DNA from: Terriglobia bacterium
Lineage (GTDB): Bacteria > Acidobacteriota > Terriglobia > Acidiferrales > UBA7541
Assembly (NCBI GenBank): GCA_020073485.1
Contig: JAIQFB010000011.1
Coordinates: forward strand, 114,046-148,515
Reading direction: 5' to 3'
Length of the DNA stretch: 34,470 nt
Shown here: piece by piece, positions 32,950-34,470 of the stretch
How positions within the stretch are numbered: position 1 is the stretch's first letter
Layout: every line of letters starts with the position of its first letter
The notes under the pieces: generated by a model
Seen by the model: only the letters and a program-made list of their open reading frames with translations
Database searches by the model: none
What the model was told of the DNA's origin: nothing
Position numbers and translations under genes: made by a program

Positions 32950-34470
32950 TTATCCTGGAGTCTCGGCGGGGCTTGCCCCTCCCTCTCCGGTGAGACGTAA
33001 GAATGTCTCCACGGCCCGCTTTTCTATCTCATTACTCCAAGCTTTTTCACCAGCCCCCAGGGCAATCGCTCCGAGACTTTTCACGTCGTAAATAGATTTG
33101 AGCTGGTCGAATTGGAAATCACTGCGTCCCATGGGAGGTTGGGGCGAGAACGCAACCATGAGCTTGCCGATGTATTCGGGCTCCTTTTCGAACAATGCCA
33201 TAACGTAGTCGTTGATCATTCGAGCCGATGCGAAGTCATATGATCCGATTTGATAGAGAACAAACTCAGGATGACAATTCGACTTAAAAATATCGATTCC
33301 TGCAAGAGCAAATTCCCTCCTAAAACGTTCGCATATTATTCCTCTGAGTGCTAAAGCATCTATGGCATGCCGGAGATTCCAAATTACATCAGGGTGAGAC
33401 TCCGTCAAGACGCCGGCTAATCGTATCGCGACATCAATAGGACCTACCTCCGAGGCAACCGCTTCTGTTGCAGTCTGTTTTTCAGCAGCAGTAACTCGAT
33501 CATTGAGTAAGAATAAAATGAGCTTGAATTGAGCATCGTAGCCAGCGCGATCTCCATCACCCGGAACCGATTTGATGTTGAGGCTCAGTGCTTTCAAGAG
33601 TGGCTTTACAAGTTTTTCATCGACCTTCCCGAGGAAGACAACAATCCTGTCTAATATTTCGACTAATTGGTTATTCTTACCCAAGCTCACTAACGTTTCG
33701 CGAATGCTACTCTCGGGGTCTGGTGCCTTCGCCCAAGAGGTTAAGATTGACTCGACTGCCTTGTCCGATACAGTCCCCTTGGGTATATCCAGTAGAAAAT
33801 ATTTGTCAAAACAATCTGGATGGGTCAGTCGCTTGTTCGCCCTGAACGTCGCTCTTGCGTTATCTGCGTAATTCGTCGGGGATTCGAAAGCGTCCTTTAT
33901 TCTTGGCGGGAAAAGCGCCTTCAATATTTCAAGGATATTGTCCTTCAGGGGCTCATTTCTCAAAAGAAGTTCAACATGTTTCCTTATTATTTCTCGGTGG
34001 TTGTCTTTCGTCTTATCCCACTCGAAGTCAAACGGAGAAGCCATCAATACTTTCGTAGTCCAAGAAGGCAGATAGTAAAACGAATTGTTCCAGATGTCCT
34101 GATAGACCGCATTGGCGAGCACCCGGAGAATTTCCAGGAGGAAAAAATCAAGTAGGAAAACTTCGTCTTTGACGACGGGAAGTCGAACTGAAAGTCCGAT
34201 CAAAAAGCGCTTTGCATTCCGAAGGGTCGGAAAGAAAGGACTCAACTTAGATATGTATATCTCTGCGCTGTCCTTGTCGAATTCCTTTCTGCGATCGCCA
34301 GATACCTCCAACTTATCAAGGAGCTTGTCGATGTGTGATCTGTGACCGACTAAGTCCGAGTAAATGAGAAAGCTGTCGATTTCGTTTCTGTCGGCAGCAG
34401 GAATATCCAGAGGAAGTTGAACGATTTTCTCCAGAAATTCGGACGACACACCCAAGCGTTTAAGCTGGCG
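32950..34470 (-). CDS. KAP-family P-loop NTPase, C-terminal part (partial, runs off right edge)
   Basis: An open frame enters from the right edge and runs 506 codons to a stop at 32950. Its first residues (RQLKRLGVSSEFLEKIVQLP) include the EKIVQLPLDIP segment that follows the P-loop core in KAP NTPases. Next, TLRNAKRFLIGLSVRL corresponds to the TPRxIKRxLN helix, and FLLDFFLLEILRVLANAVYQ to the VNxxDxLLLEALRVFxPxxY stretch. The Walker A and B motifs would lie outside the window. The remaining 350 residues are a helical, repeat-like domain I do not recognise, a place where KAP proteins often carry effector or sensor parts. A TTG at 34455 is internal, not the start. Hand counts of three 60-base lines here give 42 to 50 percent GC, against about 60 to 65 percent in neighbours, suggesting horizontal gain. 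Confidence 0.85.
   Translation of the reverse strand, partial: RQLKRLGVSSEFLEKIVQLPLDIPAADRNEIDSFLIYSDLVGHRSHIDKLLDKLEVSGDRRKEFDKDSAEIYISKLSPFFPTLRNAKRFLIGLSVRLPVVKDEVFLLDFFLLEILRVLANAVYQDIWNNSFYYLPSWTTKVLMASPFDFEWDKTKDNHREIIRKHVELLLRNEPLKDNILEILKALFPPRIKDAFESPTNYADNARATFRANKRLTHPDCFDKYFLLDIPKGTVSDKAVESILTSWAKAPDPESSIRETLVSLGKNNQLVEILDRIVVFLGKVDEKLVKPLLKALSLNIKSVPGDGDRAGYDAQFKLILFLLNDRVTAAEKQTATEAVASEVGPIDVAIRLAGVLTESHPDVIWNLRHAIDALALRGIICERFRREFALAGIDIFKSNCHPEFVLYQIGSYDFASARMINDYVMALFEKEPEYIGKLMVAFSPQPPMGRSDFQFDQLKSIYDVKSLGAIALGAGEKAWSNEIEKRAVETFLRLTGEGGASPAETPG

Noticed and set aside
34441-34455. TTG at 34455 as the start of the last gene
   Set aside because: The frame stays open to the window edge and the residues upstream (RQLKRL) continue the KAP pattern, so the gene is 5'-truncated by the window.

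Overview
The window looks like a chromosomal segment of a high-GC bacterium, most likely an acidobacterium. That placement is inferred from the gene mix and domain styles (a PilZ-like domain ending in a Phe-Trp motif fused to TonB, a zinc-finger anti-sigma factor paired with an RpoE-type sigma factor, many secreted TPR proteins, dispersed GTAG-ended palindromes); no rRNA or other phylogenetic marker is present to prove it. Most genes are ordinary housekeeping or accessory genes in short operons. No tRNA, rRNA, CRISPR array, insertion sequence or integrase is visible.

Layout. 1-2.8 kb: start of a secreted protein running off the left edge, a pirin, then a lower-GC pocket with a type II/IV pseudopilin and a small membrane-anchored protein. 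2.9-7.2 kb: an MHS-type MFS transporter, a DinB-fold protein, a GYD-domain protein, a candidate structured RNA or leader, and a ribBA fusion whose GTP cyclohydrolase II half is unusual. 7.4-11.5 kb (minus strand): a ComEA-like helix-hairpin-helix protein, a catalytic/non-catalytic pair of M16 peptidases, and a Rossmann/DUF2520 protein. 11.5-15.7 kb (plus strand): a membrane glycosyltransferase, then an anchored exported protein with an ABC-2 exporter (ATPase and permease overlapping by one base). 15.8-17.8 kb: uvrB. About 18.0-18.6 kb: the C-terminal remnant of a phytoene-desaturase/retinol-saturase-like flavoenzyme. 18.6-27 kb (minus strand): a secreted unknown, a large AsmA-like protein, lepB, rnc and two exported TPR proteins, one with a degenerate zincin-like motif. 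27.2-30.7 kb (minus strand): an ECF sigma factor, its anti-sigma factor (ATGA overlap) and a PilZ-TM-TonB protein; upstream of the sigma gene is a near-perfect sigmaE-type promoter that suggests autoregulation. 31-33 kb: a DUF1932 dehydrogenase and a type I extradiol dioxygenase, probably a two-gene aromatic catabolic unit. 33-34.5 kb: the C-terminal part of a KAP-family P-loop NTPase, visibly AT-richer than its surroundings and open at the right edge.

Across the window, intergenic gaps carry several families of imperfect palindromes (cores like CTTCAGCCTG, CACTCTTGCCTGTG and ACGGCTTxAAGCCGT), most opening with GTAG and closing with CTAC. The most promising leads are the KAP gene at the edge (possible start of a defence or mobile region), the structured RNA ahead of ribBA, the sigmaE-type autoregulatory promoter, the altered RibA domain and the palindrome families.
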